Positions 40,905 through 50,698 of a stretch of 57,756 nt of DNA are shown one piece after another (position 1 is the stretch's first letter; each line of letters opens with the position of its first letter). Source of the DNA: Verrucomicrobium sp. BvORR106 (GTDB taxonomy: Bacteria; Verrucomicrobiota; Verrucomicrobiia; Verrucomicrobiales; Verrucomicrobiaceae); NCBI RefSeq assembly GCF_000739655.1, contig NZ_BATR01000180.1, positions 1-57,756 of the forward strand, in the 5' to 3' direction. The notes beneath the pieces were generated by a model. The model saw only the letters and a program-made list of their open reading frames with translations. It did no database searches and had not been told where the DNA came from. A program made the translations under genes and the position numbers.

Positions 40905-41854
40905 CAACCCCCGGATAGGGCGGTCACATGCGCAGTCACCGCCTTGCCCAGCCCGTCGAGGTTGTAACCGCCTTCCAACACCGATACCAGGCGCCCGGAG
41001 CAGTGTTCATCCGCGAACTTCATGAGAGTCTTCGTAAGCGCGGCAAAGTTCGCGTCGGTGAGCCGAAACTGCCCCAGAGGATCATCCACCCGGGAGTCAA
41101 ACCCTGCTGAGATCATCACGAGATCCGGCTTGAGCTTGGCTGCCTCCTGCAAGATGTGATGTTCCAGCGCCCCACCAATTTCGGGATATCCTGAGCCACT
41201 GGGAAAAGGAAAATTGAGGATCATCCCCTTCGCCTTCCCCTCCCCTTTCTCCTCCGCCCAGCCGGTGTAGGGGTACCACGGGGCCTGGTGGGTGCTGGCA
41301 AAGATCACGCTCCCATCTGCATAGAAGATGTCCTGCGTGCCGTTGCCGTGGTGCACATCCCAGTCCACGATCAAGACCCGGCCGGCCCCGTGTTTCTTTT
41401 GCGCCACCCGGGCTCCAATCGCGATGTTGTTGAACAAGCAGAATCCCATGCCCTGGGCGGGCCGGGCATGATGCCCCGGGGGCCGCACGACGCAGAAGGC
41501 GTTCTTGAGCTTCCCGGTCATGACGGCATCCACCGCCTCCACGACACTGCCCGCGGCGTGACGCGCCACTTCCAGGGAGCGCGGACTGATCGCGGTGTCC
41601 CCCGTACTGAGCTCTCGTTTGCCAGCCGCCACGTCCCGCTTGGCAGTTTCCAAGTACTCCCGCGTGTGGCAGAGCAGGATCTCATCGTCCGTGGCCGGCC
41701 GGGAGGCGATGGTCGTCATCGTCTTGGTCAGCCCCGCTGCGGTGAGTGCCCGGGCCACCGCCTGGTAGCGCTGCGGCGCCTCCGGGTGCCCCTCACCCGT
41801 GTCATGTGCGGCGCTGATGGCATCAAGTACGAGTCCGGAGGAAGGAGTGGCCAT
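40904..41854 (-). CDS. Histone-deacetylase-family (acetoin-utilization-like) amidohydrolase
   Basis: 316 residues from the Met at 41854. HDAC core: HDTGEGHPEAPQRYQAV, RPPGHHARPAQGMGFCLFNN with His128-His129, zinc ligands Asp166 and His168 in DWDVHHGNGTQDIF, and ISAGFDSRVDDPLGQFRL. Zn-dependent deacetylation of acetyl-lysine, acetyl-polyamine or another acetyl-amide; cytosolic. It overlaps bioA by one base (TGATG). Longer frame to 41992 runs antisense over the recG promoter and is not adopted. Confidence 0.9.
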   Translation of the reverse strand: MATPSSGLVLDAISAAHDTGEGHPEAPQRYQAVARALTAAGLTKTMTTIASRPATDDEILLCHTREYLETAKRDVAAGKRELSTGDTAISPRSLEVARHAAGSVVEAVDAVMTGKLKNAFCVVRPPGHHARPAQGMGFCLFNNIAIGARVAQKKHGAGRVLIVDWDVHHGNGTQDIFYADGSVIFASTHQAPWYPYTGWAEEKGEGKAKGMILNFPFPSGSGYPEIGGALEHHILQEAAKLKPDLVMISAGFDSRVDDPLGQFRLTDANFAALTKTLMKFADEHCSGRLVSVLEGGYNLDGLGKAVTAHVTALSGG

Positions 41855-41957
41855 GCCTCCATGGGAGCAGTCCGCCTTTCCAGTGTCAATGCAGGATACC
41901 CGGGCCGCACTTGCAATCCCGCCCGGCAGGAGCCATGAAAACACCTTCGCCTTCTCC

Positions 41958-44066
41958 ATGAGTTCCGCCGCCAGCGTCATCAGTCTCGACACCCCGCTCG
42001 ATCAGGTGGAGGGACTGCGTCCCGCAGCCGTGCGCATGCTGGTCAAGGAAGGGCTCACCACCACGGGCAGCCTGGTGCTGCACTTCCCCGCCCGGCATGA
42101 AGACCGTCGGCGCATGGACTTCAAAGGGTTCTGCCCCAGCGAGACGCCAGTTTGTCACCATGTGCGGGTGTTGAAGACACGCGTGCTGCGTTTTGGCCAA
42201 CGCGGCGGGGTCTTTGAGACCATAGTGGAGGCAGCGGAGGCCAATCCCATGCATCAGCAGCTCACGCTGCGTTGGTTCGGCATGGTGTATCTGCAAAAGG
42301 TCCTGGCCGTGGACATGGAACTGATGGTGTACGGCAAGATCAAGGAAATAAAGGACCGTCTCCTCATGGACCACCCGGAGTACGAGATCGTCCGTGGTGA
42401 CGAGGACGACGACGAGGTTGGCATTCACTCCTCCCGCATCGTCCCGGTGTACCGGCTGCGCGGCGGACTGAAGCAGAAGCCCCTGCGCCGCACCACCTGG
42501 CAGGTGATGGAGCAGCTTCCCGCGGCGGCACTTCCCGACATTCTGCCCCGGCCCAAGGCTGGCGGAGACTTCGCCGGGATGACCCGTGCCAAAGCCATGC
42601 GCACGCTGCACCACCCGGATGGGTTCGATGAGCTCACGCAGGCGCAGCGCTACCTCGCTCTGGAGGAGTTCTACATCATGCAGCTCCGCGCCGTGCGGAG
42701 GAAGCTCCAGTTCAAACACCACGGCGGAAACTCCCAGCGTGCGGAGGGGCGGTTGCTCGCGGCCTTTGCCGAGGCGCTCCCCTTCCAGATGACGGGAGCT
42801 CAGAGCCGCTCGCTGGATGAGATCCTGGCTGACATGGCCCTGCCCCAGCCCATGAACCGCCTGCTTCACGGTGACGTGGGCAGCGGCAAGACCGTGGTGG
42901 CCCTGGCCGCCATGCTCATGGCTGTGGAGTCCGGCCGCCAGGGAGCCCTCATGGCCCCCACCCAGATCCTCGCCGAGCAGCACTATGAAAACGCCCGCCG
43001 CTGGCTGGAGCCGCTCGGCATCCGCGTGGCCCTGCGCACTGCGGACAAAGTATTGGAATCGTGCGCTCCACAAATTCTCGAAGCCGATCGCGGCCCCGAC
43101 ATCGTCATCGGCACCCACGCGCTGCTTTATGAACGCAGCGCGGGGAACCTGCCCCGCCTGGGGCTCGTCGTCATTGATGAGCAGCACAAGTTTGGCGTGG
43201 CGCAGCGGGCCCGGCTCATCGCCCAGGGCGAGACGCCGGACGTGCTGGTGATGACGGCCACGCCCATTCCTCGAACCCTCACCCTGACCCTCTACGGGGA
43301 CCTGGATGTCTCGACCATCGACGAGCGTCCCCGGGAACGGGGCAAGATCATCACCGCCGTGCGGGAGGCGACCAAGGTGGATGAAGTCACCAAGTTCGTC
43401 CTGACCCGTCTGGAGGAAGGGCGGCAGTGCTACATCGTGTATCCTTTGATCGACGAGTCAGAGAAACTCGATGCCGGGGCGGCGACCACCGGGCTGGAGG
43501 AATGGACCAAACGACTGGCCCCGCATACCACCGGGCTGTTGCATGGCCGCATGGATACCGAGGCCAAGGAGGCCGTGATGCGGCAGTTCCGCGAGGGCAG
43601 CGTCAAGGCCCTGGTCAGCACCACCGTGATCGAGGTGGGGGTGGATGTCCCCAACGCCACCGTCATGATCATCCACGACGCGAGTCGTTTTGGCCTGGCC
43701 CAGCTGCACCAGCTTCGCGGTCGCATTGGCCGTGGAGCTCACACTTCCTATGCCATTCTCTTCGTGCCCAAGGGAGACAAGGAAGCCGTGGCCAGACTCA
43801 AGCTGCTGGAGGAAACCACGGATGGCTTCAAGATTGCAGAGGAAGATTTGACCCGCCGGGGTCCCGGTGATGTCTTGGGCAGCGCCCAGAGCGGCCAGTC
43901 ACCACTGCGCTTCGGCGCCCTGCTTGCCGATACGCGGCTGGTCACCACGGCCCGCCGTCTCGCCGAACGCACGCTGAAGGAAGATCCTGAACTGACAAAG
44001 CCGGGCCACGCCCACCTGCGTGCCATGGTCGGTGAGGAGGTGTTTGGCGAGGGCACCATGCAATAA
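41958..44066 (+). CDS. recG: ATP-dependent DNA helicase RecG
   Basis: 702 residues, close to the usual ~690. An N-terminal wedge/OB part (VEGLRPAAVRMLVKEGLTTTG, ARHEDRR), then helicase domains: Walker A LHGDVGSGKTVVA at ~305, ALMAPTQILAEQH, DEQH box VVIDEQHKFGV at ~407, MTATPIPRTLTLTLYG, and in domain 2 VEVGVDVPNATVM, RFGLAQLHQLRGRIGRG. Remodels stalled replication forks and Holliday junctions. Divergent from the HDAC/bioA pair; ATG at 41958. Confidence 0.96.
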   Translation: MSSAASVISLDTPLDQVEGLRPAAVRMLVKEGLTTTGSLVLHFPARHEDRRRMDFKGFCPSETPVCHHVRVLKTRVLRFGQRGGVFETIVEAAEANPMHQQLTLRWFGMVYLQKVLAVDMELMVYGKIKEIKDRLLMDHPEYEIVRGDEDDDEVGIHSSRIVPVYRLRGGLKQKPLRRTTWQVMEQLPAAALPDILPRPKAGGDFAGMTRAKAMRTLHHPDGFDELTQAQRYLALEEFYIMQLRAVRRKLQFKHHGGNSQRAEGRLLAAFAEALPFQMTGAQSRSLDEILADMALPQPMNRLLHGDVGSGKTVVALAAMLMAVESGRQGALMAPTQILAEQHYENARRWLEPLGIRVALRTADKVLESCAPQILEADRGPDIVIGTHALLYERSAGNLPRLGLVVIDEQHKFGVAQRARLIAQGETPDVLVMTATPIPRTLTLTLYGDLDVSTIDERPRERGKIITAVREATKVDEVTKFVLTRLEEGRQCYIVYPLIDESEKLDAGAATTGLEEWTKRLAPHTTGLLHGRMDTEAKEAVMRQFREGSVKALVSTTVIEVGVDVPNATVMIIHDASRFGLAQLHQLRGRIGRGAHTSYAILFVPKGDKEAVARLKLLEETTDGFKIAEEDLTRRGPGDVLGSAQSGQSPLRFGALLADTRLVTTARRLAERTLKEDPELTKPGHAHLRAMVGEEVFGEGTMQ

Positions 44067-44199
44067 CTTCCCCCTCCACCTGTGCGACCGAATTCCTGAA
44101 CCTCAAAAAAGATCTAACATCCCTGGCCCGTCTCCCTCCAAAGGGAAGGCCCCCCAGGGGCCATCCCTTCCACCCCTGGCCGCCGTACCTCATTGAGAC

Positions 44200-45363
44200 A
44201 TGCTTGAACATTTCCGACGCATCCTTCTGGTCATCATCATCTTCTTCGCCGCCACGTGGCTCTACCGGCAGTGGCAGGTGCGGCAGGGCGGTGACAGTTT
44301 GTTCGACCACATCCAGACCGGCGGCAGCGGGCCGGAGAAGTTCACCAGCCCCTCAACCACGCGCCTGACCCCTGCGGATGTGCCGGGACTGGCGCGGCTC
44401 AGTGAGGAGTCTGCCAAGCTGGCGGGCTCCGTCTTGCCCTCCGTCGTGAGCATCGACACCGCCACCATCAGCCGCGTGGCGGTCAGAGACATCTTTGGCT
44501 ACTTGCGCGGTTATCGCAACGACGTGTCACCCGGCCTCGGCTCGGGCGTGATTGTCAGCAAGGAGGGTCATGTCATCACGAACTACCACGTGATCAAAGG
44601 GGCCACTCAAATCAAGATCACCACCAACGACCGCAAGTCCTACAAGACTGAGATCATCGGAGCAGACACCCAGCGGGACATCGCCGTGCTCAAGATCGTG
44701 GGAGGGGGAAACAACTTCCCCGCGCTGAACTTTGCCAACTCGGACGAGGCCCGCGCCGGACAGTGGGTCTATGCGGTGGGCAACCCCTTCGGTCTCACTG
44801 GCACCGTCACCCAGGGCATCATCAGTGCCACTCAGCGCCGGTTCAGCGACACCTCCAACTCCCTGCTCCAGACGGACACGGTCATCAACCCCGGCAACTC
44901 TGGCGGTCCGCTCGTCAACGTCGTGGGGGACATCATCGGCATCAATGTGGCCATCTTCACCCGCGGAGCAATGTCCACGCAGGCCTGGCAGGGCGTGGGC
45001 CTGGCCGTCCCCGCCAATGATGTGAAGGAATCGTTTCAAGCCATCATGAACCGCGGTGCGCCGGTACTGGGCTTTCTCGGCATCGAGGTAAATCCTGAAC
45101 CGGTGGCTGTGGACTCCGCATTGGGCACCACGCTCGGCGCCATGGTGGAAACGGTGAACCAGCAATCCCCCGCGGCAAAGGCCGGCATCCAGGTGGGTGA
45201 TGTCATCATGCAGTTCGGCCCGCGCACTTTCGGATCAGTGGACGAGTTGTTGCTGATGATTGCCAAGGCACGGCCAGGGCAGGAGATTCCCATGATCGTG
45301 GTCCGCGACGGACACATCCTCAACATCAAAGCCGAGATCGCCCCACGACCAGCCACCAACTGA
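44200..45363 (+). CDS. HtrA/DegP-like serine protease (S1C) with PDZ domain
   Basis: 387 residues. Single N-terminal membrane anchor (~8-24). Trypsin-like domain with triad His130 (ITNYHVIKG), Asp160 (QRDIAVLK), Ser234 (NPGNSGGPL). One PDZ domain at ~290-380 (AAKAGIQVGDVIMQFG). Periplasmic quality-control protease/chaperone, DegS-like in having a membrane anchor and one PDZ. Could also trigger an envelope-stress cascade. The following frameshifted OmpA-domain gene lies 41 bp away. Confidence 0.93.
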   Translation: MLEHFRRILLVIIIFFAATWLYRQWQVRQGGDSLFDHIQTGGSGPEKFTSPSTTRLTPADVPGLARLSEESAKLAGSVLPSVVSIDTATISRVAVRDIFGYLRGYRNDVSPGLGSGVIVSKEGHVITNYHVIKGATQIKITTNDRKSYKTEIIGADTQRDIAVLKIVGGGNNFPALNFANSDEARAGQWVYAVGNPFGLTGTVTQGIISATQRRFSDTSNSLLQTDTVINPGNSGGPLVNVVGDIIGINVAIFTRGAMSTQAWQGVGLAVPANDVKESFQAIMNRGAPVLGFLGIEVNPEPVAVDSALGTTLGAMVETVNQQSPAAKAGIQVGDVIMQFGPRTFGSVDELLLMIAKARPGQEIPMIVVRDGHILNIKAEIAPRPATN

Positions 45364-45404
45364 GGAACAGTCCAGGCTCGACAAACGCGCCTCCGGCTGT
45401 TGCA

Positions 45405-46878
45405 ATGGGTGAAAGGTTGGAACATTACATGCTTATGTCCAACGCCCGTTGCTCCATCCGTTCTCGCGCCCGTGGCGGCGCGTTCGGGCCGCTCTTGATC
45501 ATCGTCGTGGCATTGGCCATGAGTGCTGCGGTGTTTTTTCTCTTCACCAAAAAGTGGATCGAAAAAGAAACCCCCGCCCCTGCCGGTCAGGCCAGCACTC
45601 CAACCGCTGAAGCGCCCCCCGCTCCCGCTGCGGCCAGGCCCACAACGGCTCAAGATGCGGAACCTGCCGCCGCCAAGAAACCCGCGGCACCAAAGACCTT
45701 GGGCTTCGCCCGCCCGCAGGATGTTGCTCAGCAACTCACGCGCAATCTGGCAGAGGGTGACCTCAAGTCCGCTGCCGGCCTGGTGGCGGCAGGAGACCCA
45801 TCACAAGCTGCAGCGAGCCTGAGTGTGATGGAGAAGATTAAAGAACTCGGTTACAAAGGCGGAGCGGTAAGTCTGGTGCAAACACTGGGCCAGACTGAAG
45901 GCGTGGTACGACTGTCGGTGCCACTCTCCAACACCCAGGGAGGTGCCCCTGATCTCAATCTCCAGATCGATGTCGTCAAAGATCCCAACATGGGCTGGCG
46001 CGTGCACAAGCTGCGTCTGCCCAAGGAGCTCGAGATCGCTGTTGCCGCCGTGATTCCTCCCGGTGCCCCCATGATCAACCCCGCCGGTGGCCCTCCGCTT
46101 CCGGCAGGCTCAGGGCAGTCACTCTTCGTGGTAGATGCCGCCCCGGATGCGATCACCCACGCCAGCAACTTTGTCCGCGCCCTGCTCAAGCTGGACTATG
46201 AGACGGCACAATCCTATGTGGATGCGGACAAGATCCCACCGGTGAAGCTGGCCGGGCTCTGCATCGTCTTTGAAGACGGCAAGTATGCCCTGCAGGATCA
46301 GAAGCCGTTGGTGGCCACCGTCTCCACAGAGACGTCCAGCTGGATCATCGCCAAGGTGCGCTCCGACATCTACAAGGAAGAGACAGAGTTTGGCCTGGAG
46401 ATGGAAAAAAATTGCCGGTGGTTGGCGCATCATCGGCCTAAATCTCTCCCGCCTCCTCGCGGACAACGCCCGCTCCTCGGCATTGGTCGGCATTCCCTAC
46501 ACTCCGCTGGTGCAGAATCCCAAAGGGGGCGAAAGCATCGCCCTGTACTTTGAGTACGATCAGACCGTGTTGCACCCACGGGCCCAGGCACAGCTCAACA
46601 TCGTGGCCTCCATCCTGAAGGCCAGCCCCAGCAAGAAGCTCAAGATCGGCGGGCATACCGATGCCAAAGGTAGCGACCAGTACAACGTGGCGCTCTCCCA
46701 ACGCCGTGCGACGGCGGTGAAACAGTATTTCCTGGATCAAGGCGTCCCGCCCAGTCAGGTGGAAACCGTCGGCTTCGGCAAGGCCCTGCCCCTCAGCCCC
46801 AATGCCAATCCCGATGGGACGGACAATCCGGATGGCCGCTCCCGCAACCGTCGCGCTGAGATCCTGCTGGACTTCTAA
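45405..46878 (+). CDS. Membrane-anchored OmpA-domain protein, frameshifted at A7
   Basis: Two frames together make one ~490-residue protein. Frame 1 (45405 to ~46410): a transmembrane helix (PLLIIVVALAMSAAVFFLF), an Ala/Pro-rich linker and a domain with VRLSVPLSNTQGG and VKLAGLCIVFEDGKYALQDQ. Frame 2 runs from ~46410 to 46878 with KIAGGWRIIGLNLSRLLADN, then a standard OmpA/MotB domain: ALYFEYDQTVLHPRAQAQLN, IGGHTDAKGSDQYNVALSQR, TVGFGKALPLSPN and GRSRNRRAEILLDF. They join at a run of seven A (ATGGAAAAAAATTG); six would keep one frame. Sequencing error, true mutation or slippage on the run are all possible. The OmpA domain would bind peptidoglycan. Confidence 0.8.
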
Positions 46879-46887
46879 CAGCCCTGG

Positions 46888-47496
46888 TCAGGCGTCCTTC
46901 CGCTGCGCCCACTTCTTGCCCCCTGCCAGAGCGCTCAGAGTTTCCTCCAGGCGCTTGTCCAGCGTCTCCTGCCGTTTGGCGGTGCCGATCCACACCATGT
47001 ACTCCCGCTGGTAGGTGGGCTTGAGGCTTTCAAAGAAGGCTGCGGCCTTCTTGTGCTTCTTTAGCGCTGCCTCCAGCTGCGGCGGCATGGGCCAGGGTTC
47101 GCGTTTCACCTTGGGTGGTGGGGCGGACGGGGTGCGATCCACGGCCACGGCTGCATGCAACATCGCTTTGAAAGCGGGCCTGCGCAGCTCTGACAGCTCC
47201 TTCAGCTTGATGCCGCGAATCCCCACATTCTCCAGCCCGTGATTAAACAGGCCGGAGGGATCCGCCACCTCGCCACCCCGGTAAAAAGTAATCTCCACGT
47301 GATCGTTGAACGCTCCCAGCGCACACACCCGCTTCTGCCCTGAAAAGCACAGCATGTTCGAGTTGATGCTCTCCTTCAGATCCGGCTCCCAGCGAAAAAT
47401 CAGGTCCCGCAGCTCCTCGCAGATCTCCCGGGTGAATCCCGGACAGGTGGCGATCCATTCATCGGGGTCCTGGGTACGGGAGGCGCGGCAGTCCAT
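46888..47496 (-). CDS. DUF1801 / YdeI-OmdA-like protein
   Basis: 202 residues. N-terminal DUF1801-type part (CEELRDLIFRWEPDLKESIN, LCFSGQKRVCALGAFNDHVE, ITFYRGGEV) and C-terminal OmdA part (LEAALKKHKKAAAFFESLKP, YMVWIGTAKRQETLDKRLEE). This order is that of YdeI/YjhQ-type proteins (OmdA, bacteriocin protection). Cytosolic; mechanism unknown. Convergent with the preceding OmpA gene (9 bp). Confidence 0.85.
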   Translation of the reverse strand: MDCRASRTQDPDEWIATCPGFTREICEELRDLIFRWEPDLKESINSNMLCFSGQKRVCALGAFNDHVEITFYRGGEVADPSGLFNHGLENVGIRGIKLKELSELRRPAFKAMLHAAVAVDRTPSAPPPKVKREPWPMPPQLEAALKKHKKAAAFFESLKPTYQREYMVWIGTAKRQETLDKRLEETLSALAGGKKWAQRKDA

Positions 47497-47631
47497 GGCG
47501 ATTTTGCGGGAGTGAGGAGTGAACCAAACATGGGCTCTGCCCGTCTCAGTGACAAGGTCCGAGTGGGCTGGATGATCGGCAAGCCGCCGGTTGGCAGCCT
47601 CAACTTTGGCCCCCTATACTTTCCCTCCCTC

Positions 47632-48615
47632 ATGATCAGGCGCCTGCCTTCCGCCACTGCCCCGGTCTCTGCGGCCGGTATCATCCTGCTTGTCTGCCTG
47701 CTTCCTGCCTGCGGAAAGAAGGAGCCCCCGCCTCCCGTCAAGCCGGCACCCGCCCCTGCTGAGGCCACACCTCCACCAGCCCCCGCCCCGCCTGCTCCAC
47801 CCGCCACTCCCACTGCGCCTCTGCCATCGCCCTCTTCCCCAGCCCCTATCCCTACCCCCACGGTGCCGCCCATGCCCGCCCCTACTCCTCCCGCCCCGGC
47901 ACCAGCCCCTCTGCCGCCTCCCAGTGTGCCAGACACCGTTCCCCCAGAAGAACGCCTGGGGGAAGTGCGCAAGCTCCGGACCCCCGGACTCACCACCCAA
48001 CTTCGGGACGCAGGCTTCACCCTCGGGGACCCGATCTTCATCCGCGTGTTCAAAGAGACCCTGGAGCTGGAACTCTGGATTAAACCCAAGTCCGCCCCGA
48101 CCTATCGCAAGTGGAAGACCTGGCCCATCGCGGCCATGTCAGGCGAGCTGGGCCCAAAAAACAAACAGGGCGACCGCCAGGCCCCGGAAGGGTTCTATCA
48201 GGTGACGGCGAAGTCGCTCAATCCACGCAGCAGTTATCACCTGTCCTTCAATATCGGATACCCCAACGCCTTGGACCTCGCCCACCAGCGCACGGGCAAC
48301 TTCATCATGGTGCACGGCAAGGCGGTCTCAATCGGCTGCTTCGCGATGACGGATCCCGTGATTGAAGAGATTTACCTCATGGCCGAAGCCGCCTTGAAAA
48401 AGGGTCAGTCTGCCTTTGCCGTGCATGTGTTCCCCTTCCGCATGACCTCAGAACGTCTGCTTCAGGCCAGTGAGGAGCACCCTTCACTCCTGCCCTTCTG
48501 GCTGGATCTGCGGCAGGGCTACAATGCCTTCGAGTCCACCCAGCAGCCGCCGATCATCAAGGTGGAGGAAAAGCGCTATCGGATCACCCCTGTGGGCACC
48601 CCTCAACCATCTTGA
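47632..48615 (+). CDS. Lipoprotein L,D-transpeptidase (YafK-like)
   Basis: 327 residues. Lipobox LLVCLLPAC. A long Pro/Ala linker (PPPPVKPAPAPAEATPPPAP and so on, ~30-105) spans from the membrane to the catalytic domain. This has YkuD/YafK features: FIRVFKETLELELWIKP, GPKNKQGDRQAPEGFYQVT and the active site HGKAVSIGC with His228 and Cys236. Forms 3-3 cross-links, or attaches/removes proteins on peptidoglycan. The start at 47632 precedes the signal peptide; the longer frame is not signal-like. Confidence 0.88.
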   Translation: MIRRLPSATAPVSAAGIILLVCLLPACGKKEPPPPVKPAPAPAEATPPPAPAPPAPPATPTAPLPSPSSPAPIPTPTVPPMPAPTPPAPAPAPLPPPSVPDTVPPEERLGEVRKLRTPGLTTQLRDAGFTLGDPIFIRVFKETLELELWIKPKSAPTYRKWKTWPIAAMSGELGPKNKQGDRQAPEGFYQVTAKSLNPRSSYHLSFNIGYPNALDLAHQRTGNFIMVHGKAVSIGCFAMTDPVIEEIYLMAEAALKKGQSAFAVHVFPFRMTSERLLQASEEHPSLLPFWLDLRQGYNAFESTQQPPIIKVEEKRYRITPVGTPQPS

Positions 48616-48646
48616 CCGAATTTCCCGAATTTGATTGAATGGATGT

Positions 48647-49468
48647 ATGAAAACCTCCCTCCTGGCCCTCCTCTCCGGGGTGCTCGTCGCCACTGCTTCC
48701 GCAGGCGATCTGGCGGACTTTACCGGCCAGCCCTTCAAGCTGACCACAAACTTCGGGGACACCTACTATAACTGCCGGGTGGTGAAGGTCACACCTGAGA
48801 CCGTGACGATCATGCATGAACAAGGGGTCACGAAAATCGGCCTCGACCTTCTCTCGCCCGATCTACAGAAAAAGTTCAACTACGATCCACTGAAAGCCCG
48901 TGAGTACGCCCGGGTGGAACAGGAGAAGAAGGATCAGGAAGTCGCACGGGTGCGCAGCCTCAAAGAGAAGCGCGACCGGGAAGAGCGCACCATGATGGCC
49001 GGACTGATGGCGGAGGAGAAGAAACAACTCCAGGAGCAGGCAGATCGTGAGCAAGCCCGTCGCGACGCCGCCCGTGCCCCCGCCCAGCCAACTCAACCGC
49101 TGGCAGCCATGCCAGGAGATCCCACGCCCATGCTGGGCTCGCCAGCGCCTGCCGCAACGGTGATGCAGGTGGAGTCCGCCGTCCCCACGGTCGCACCCAT
49201 CACGGAGGTCTATTCACCTGAATCCAACCGGAACCGGCGCTATCTCAGCCGGGACAACGGCTACTACTATCCCTGGTATCCAGGCTATGGCTATGGGGCC
49301 GGTTATGGCTACGGCTCAGACTATGGGTACACGTATCCCTACTACGGCAGCGGGTATTACTACTCCCGTCCGCAGGCACTTTGCCCGCCCTTCCTTCAAC
49401 AAGCCCGCCGCCCCATCATCTCCGGCACCATCAAGGTCGGGAATGGCGTGATCAAGGTCAACCGGTAG
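48647..49468 (+). CDS. Secreted protein with coiled-coil and Gly/Tyr-rich tail
   Basis: 273 residues. Signal peptide (MKTSLLALLSGVLVATASAG). A small SHD1/SH3-like N-terminal domain (FGDTYYNCRVVKVTPETVTI), then a highly charged helix (VEQEKKDQEVARVRSLKEKR), an Ala/Pro linker and a Tyr/Gly-rich repeat (YGYGAGYGYGSDYGYTYPYY). Such tails favour self-association or surface adhesion. Family unknown; the SHD1-like start occurs in many Verrucomicrobiota secreted proteins. 31 bp after the L,D-transpeptidase, so perhaps one operon. Confidence 0.75.
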   Translation: MKTSLLALLSGVLVATASAGDLADFTGQPFKLTTNFGDTYYNCRVVKVTPETVTIMHEQGVTKIGLDLLSPDLQKKFNYDPLKAREYARVEQEKKDQEVARVRSLKEKRDREERTMMAGLMAEEKKQLQEQADREQARRDAARAPAQPTQPLAAMPGDPTPMLGSPAPAATVMQVESAVPTVAPITEVYSPESNRNRRYLSRDNGYYYPWYPGYGYGAGYGYGSDYGYTYPYYGSGYYYSRPQALCPPFLQQARRPIISGTIKVGNGVIKVNR

Positions 49469-50687
49469 GCATCCACCGCTGGCTCACCCGCCAAAATCCC
49501 AGGGCCAGGAGACTGACACCACTTCCCAGAAGGCACACGCCGCTCCAGCCGGCGTGGGCATACACGGCGGTGGCTGACAGCGCTCCCAAGCCGCTGCCAG
49601 CGGCATAGAAGGTCATGTAGCAGCCCACCAACCGGCTGTGAGCCTCGGTGCTGCGCTGGAAGATCAGGCTCTGGTTGGCCACATGCAGCGCCTGTCCGCC
49701 CAGATCCAGCACCAGGATGCCTGCCACCAGCGCCCACAAGCTGTGCAGAGTGAAAGCCAGCGGCACCCAAGCGAGCAACAAGAGGGCCAATGCCATCCCG
49801 CTCACCCACTGTCCCCTGCCCCGGTCTATCCAGGAACCGGTACGCGATGCACTGAGCGCTCCCACGGCACCCACCAGGCCAAAGGCACCAATCGCGGTAT
49901 GGTTGAACCCATAAGGCGGTGCCGACAGCGGCAGCACCAGTGCGCTCCAGAAGATATTGAACACCGCGAACATCAGCAGCGCGAGCGTGCCCCGGATCTG
50001 CAGCACGCGATCCCTGGCAAGCATGGTCACCATGGAGCCCAACAGCCGGGGGTAGGAAAGCGGCTGGACCACCAGTTCCTGCCTGGGCAGCATCTTCCAT
50101 AAGCCCCCCAGCAGCATCAGGGAGAGCCCCGCTGAGCCCAGGTAAACAAAACGCCAGCCAGCAAGATCAGCCACCAGGCCTGACACCACCCGGGCCAGCA
50201 GCAGCCCCATGACCACGCCCCCCTGCACGGTGCCTACCACCCGCCCTCGCTCCTGGATGGGGGCCGCAGTAGCGGCATAGGCGATGAGCCCCTGGGTCAT
50301 CGCCGTGCCCAAGAGTCCAACCATGACCATGGCGAGGAGCAGCATGGGCCGGGACGAAGCCGCCCCCGCCAGCCCCAGTGCTCCCGCCAGCAGCAGCATC
50401 TGAAGCAACATCAGCCGACGGCGCTCCACCAGGTCCCCCAGAGGTACGAGGAACAACAACGCCAGCGCGGAGCCCACCTGGGTGACGGTCACCACGCCCC
50501 CGGCTGCCGCATGCGTCAGGGCAAACTCCGTCGCCAGCGTCTCCAGCAGCGGCTGGGCATAGTAGACATTGGCGACACAGATCCCGCAGGCGATGGCGAA
50601 GAGCAGCACCCATGCCCGCGGCATCGCAGCGGACGCCGGAGGGGCAGAGTCTGGAATGGATGATAGGGGGCAGGCAGAGTGATCCAT
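49458..50687 (-). CDS. MFS transporter
   Basis: 409 residues with twelve expected membrane segments. Typical drug/H+ antiporter features: YYAQPLLETLATEFALTHAAAG, the DLVERRRLML loop after TM2 and VVGTVQGGVVMGLLLARVVSG. A YajR/AraJ-like multidrug exporter is likely. The longer TTG start at 50708 lies inside the operator; the ATG at 50687 is preferred. Divergent from an HxlR regulator, which probably controls it. Confidence 0.88.
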   Translation of the reverse strand: MDHSACPLSSIPDSAPPASAAMPRAWVLLFAIACGICVANVYYAQPLLETLATEFALTHAAAGGVVTVTQVGSALALLFLVPLGDLVERRRLMLLQMLLLAGALGLAGAASSRPMLLLAMVMVGLLGTAMTQGLIAYAATAAPIQERGRVVGTVQGGVVMGLLLARVVSGLVADLAGWRFVYLGSAGLSLMLLGGLWKMLPRQELVVQPLSYPRLLGSMVTMLARDRVLQIRGTLALLMFAVFNIFWSALVLPLSAPPYGFNHTAIGAFGLVGAVGALSASRTGSWIDRGRGQWVSGMALALLLLAWVPLAFTLHSLWALVAGILVLDLGGQALHVANQSLIFQRSTEAHSRLVGCYMTFYAAGSGLGALSATAVYAHAGWSGVCLLGSGVSLLALGFWRVSQRWMPTG

Positions 50688-50698
50688 GGGGAAGCGAT

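Noticed and set aside
46405-46420. Programmed -1 ribosomal frameshift at the A7 run.
   Set aside because: A -1 shift does not yield the OmpA frame; it needs +1 or loss of one A, so only slippage in transcription or an error remains.
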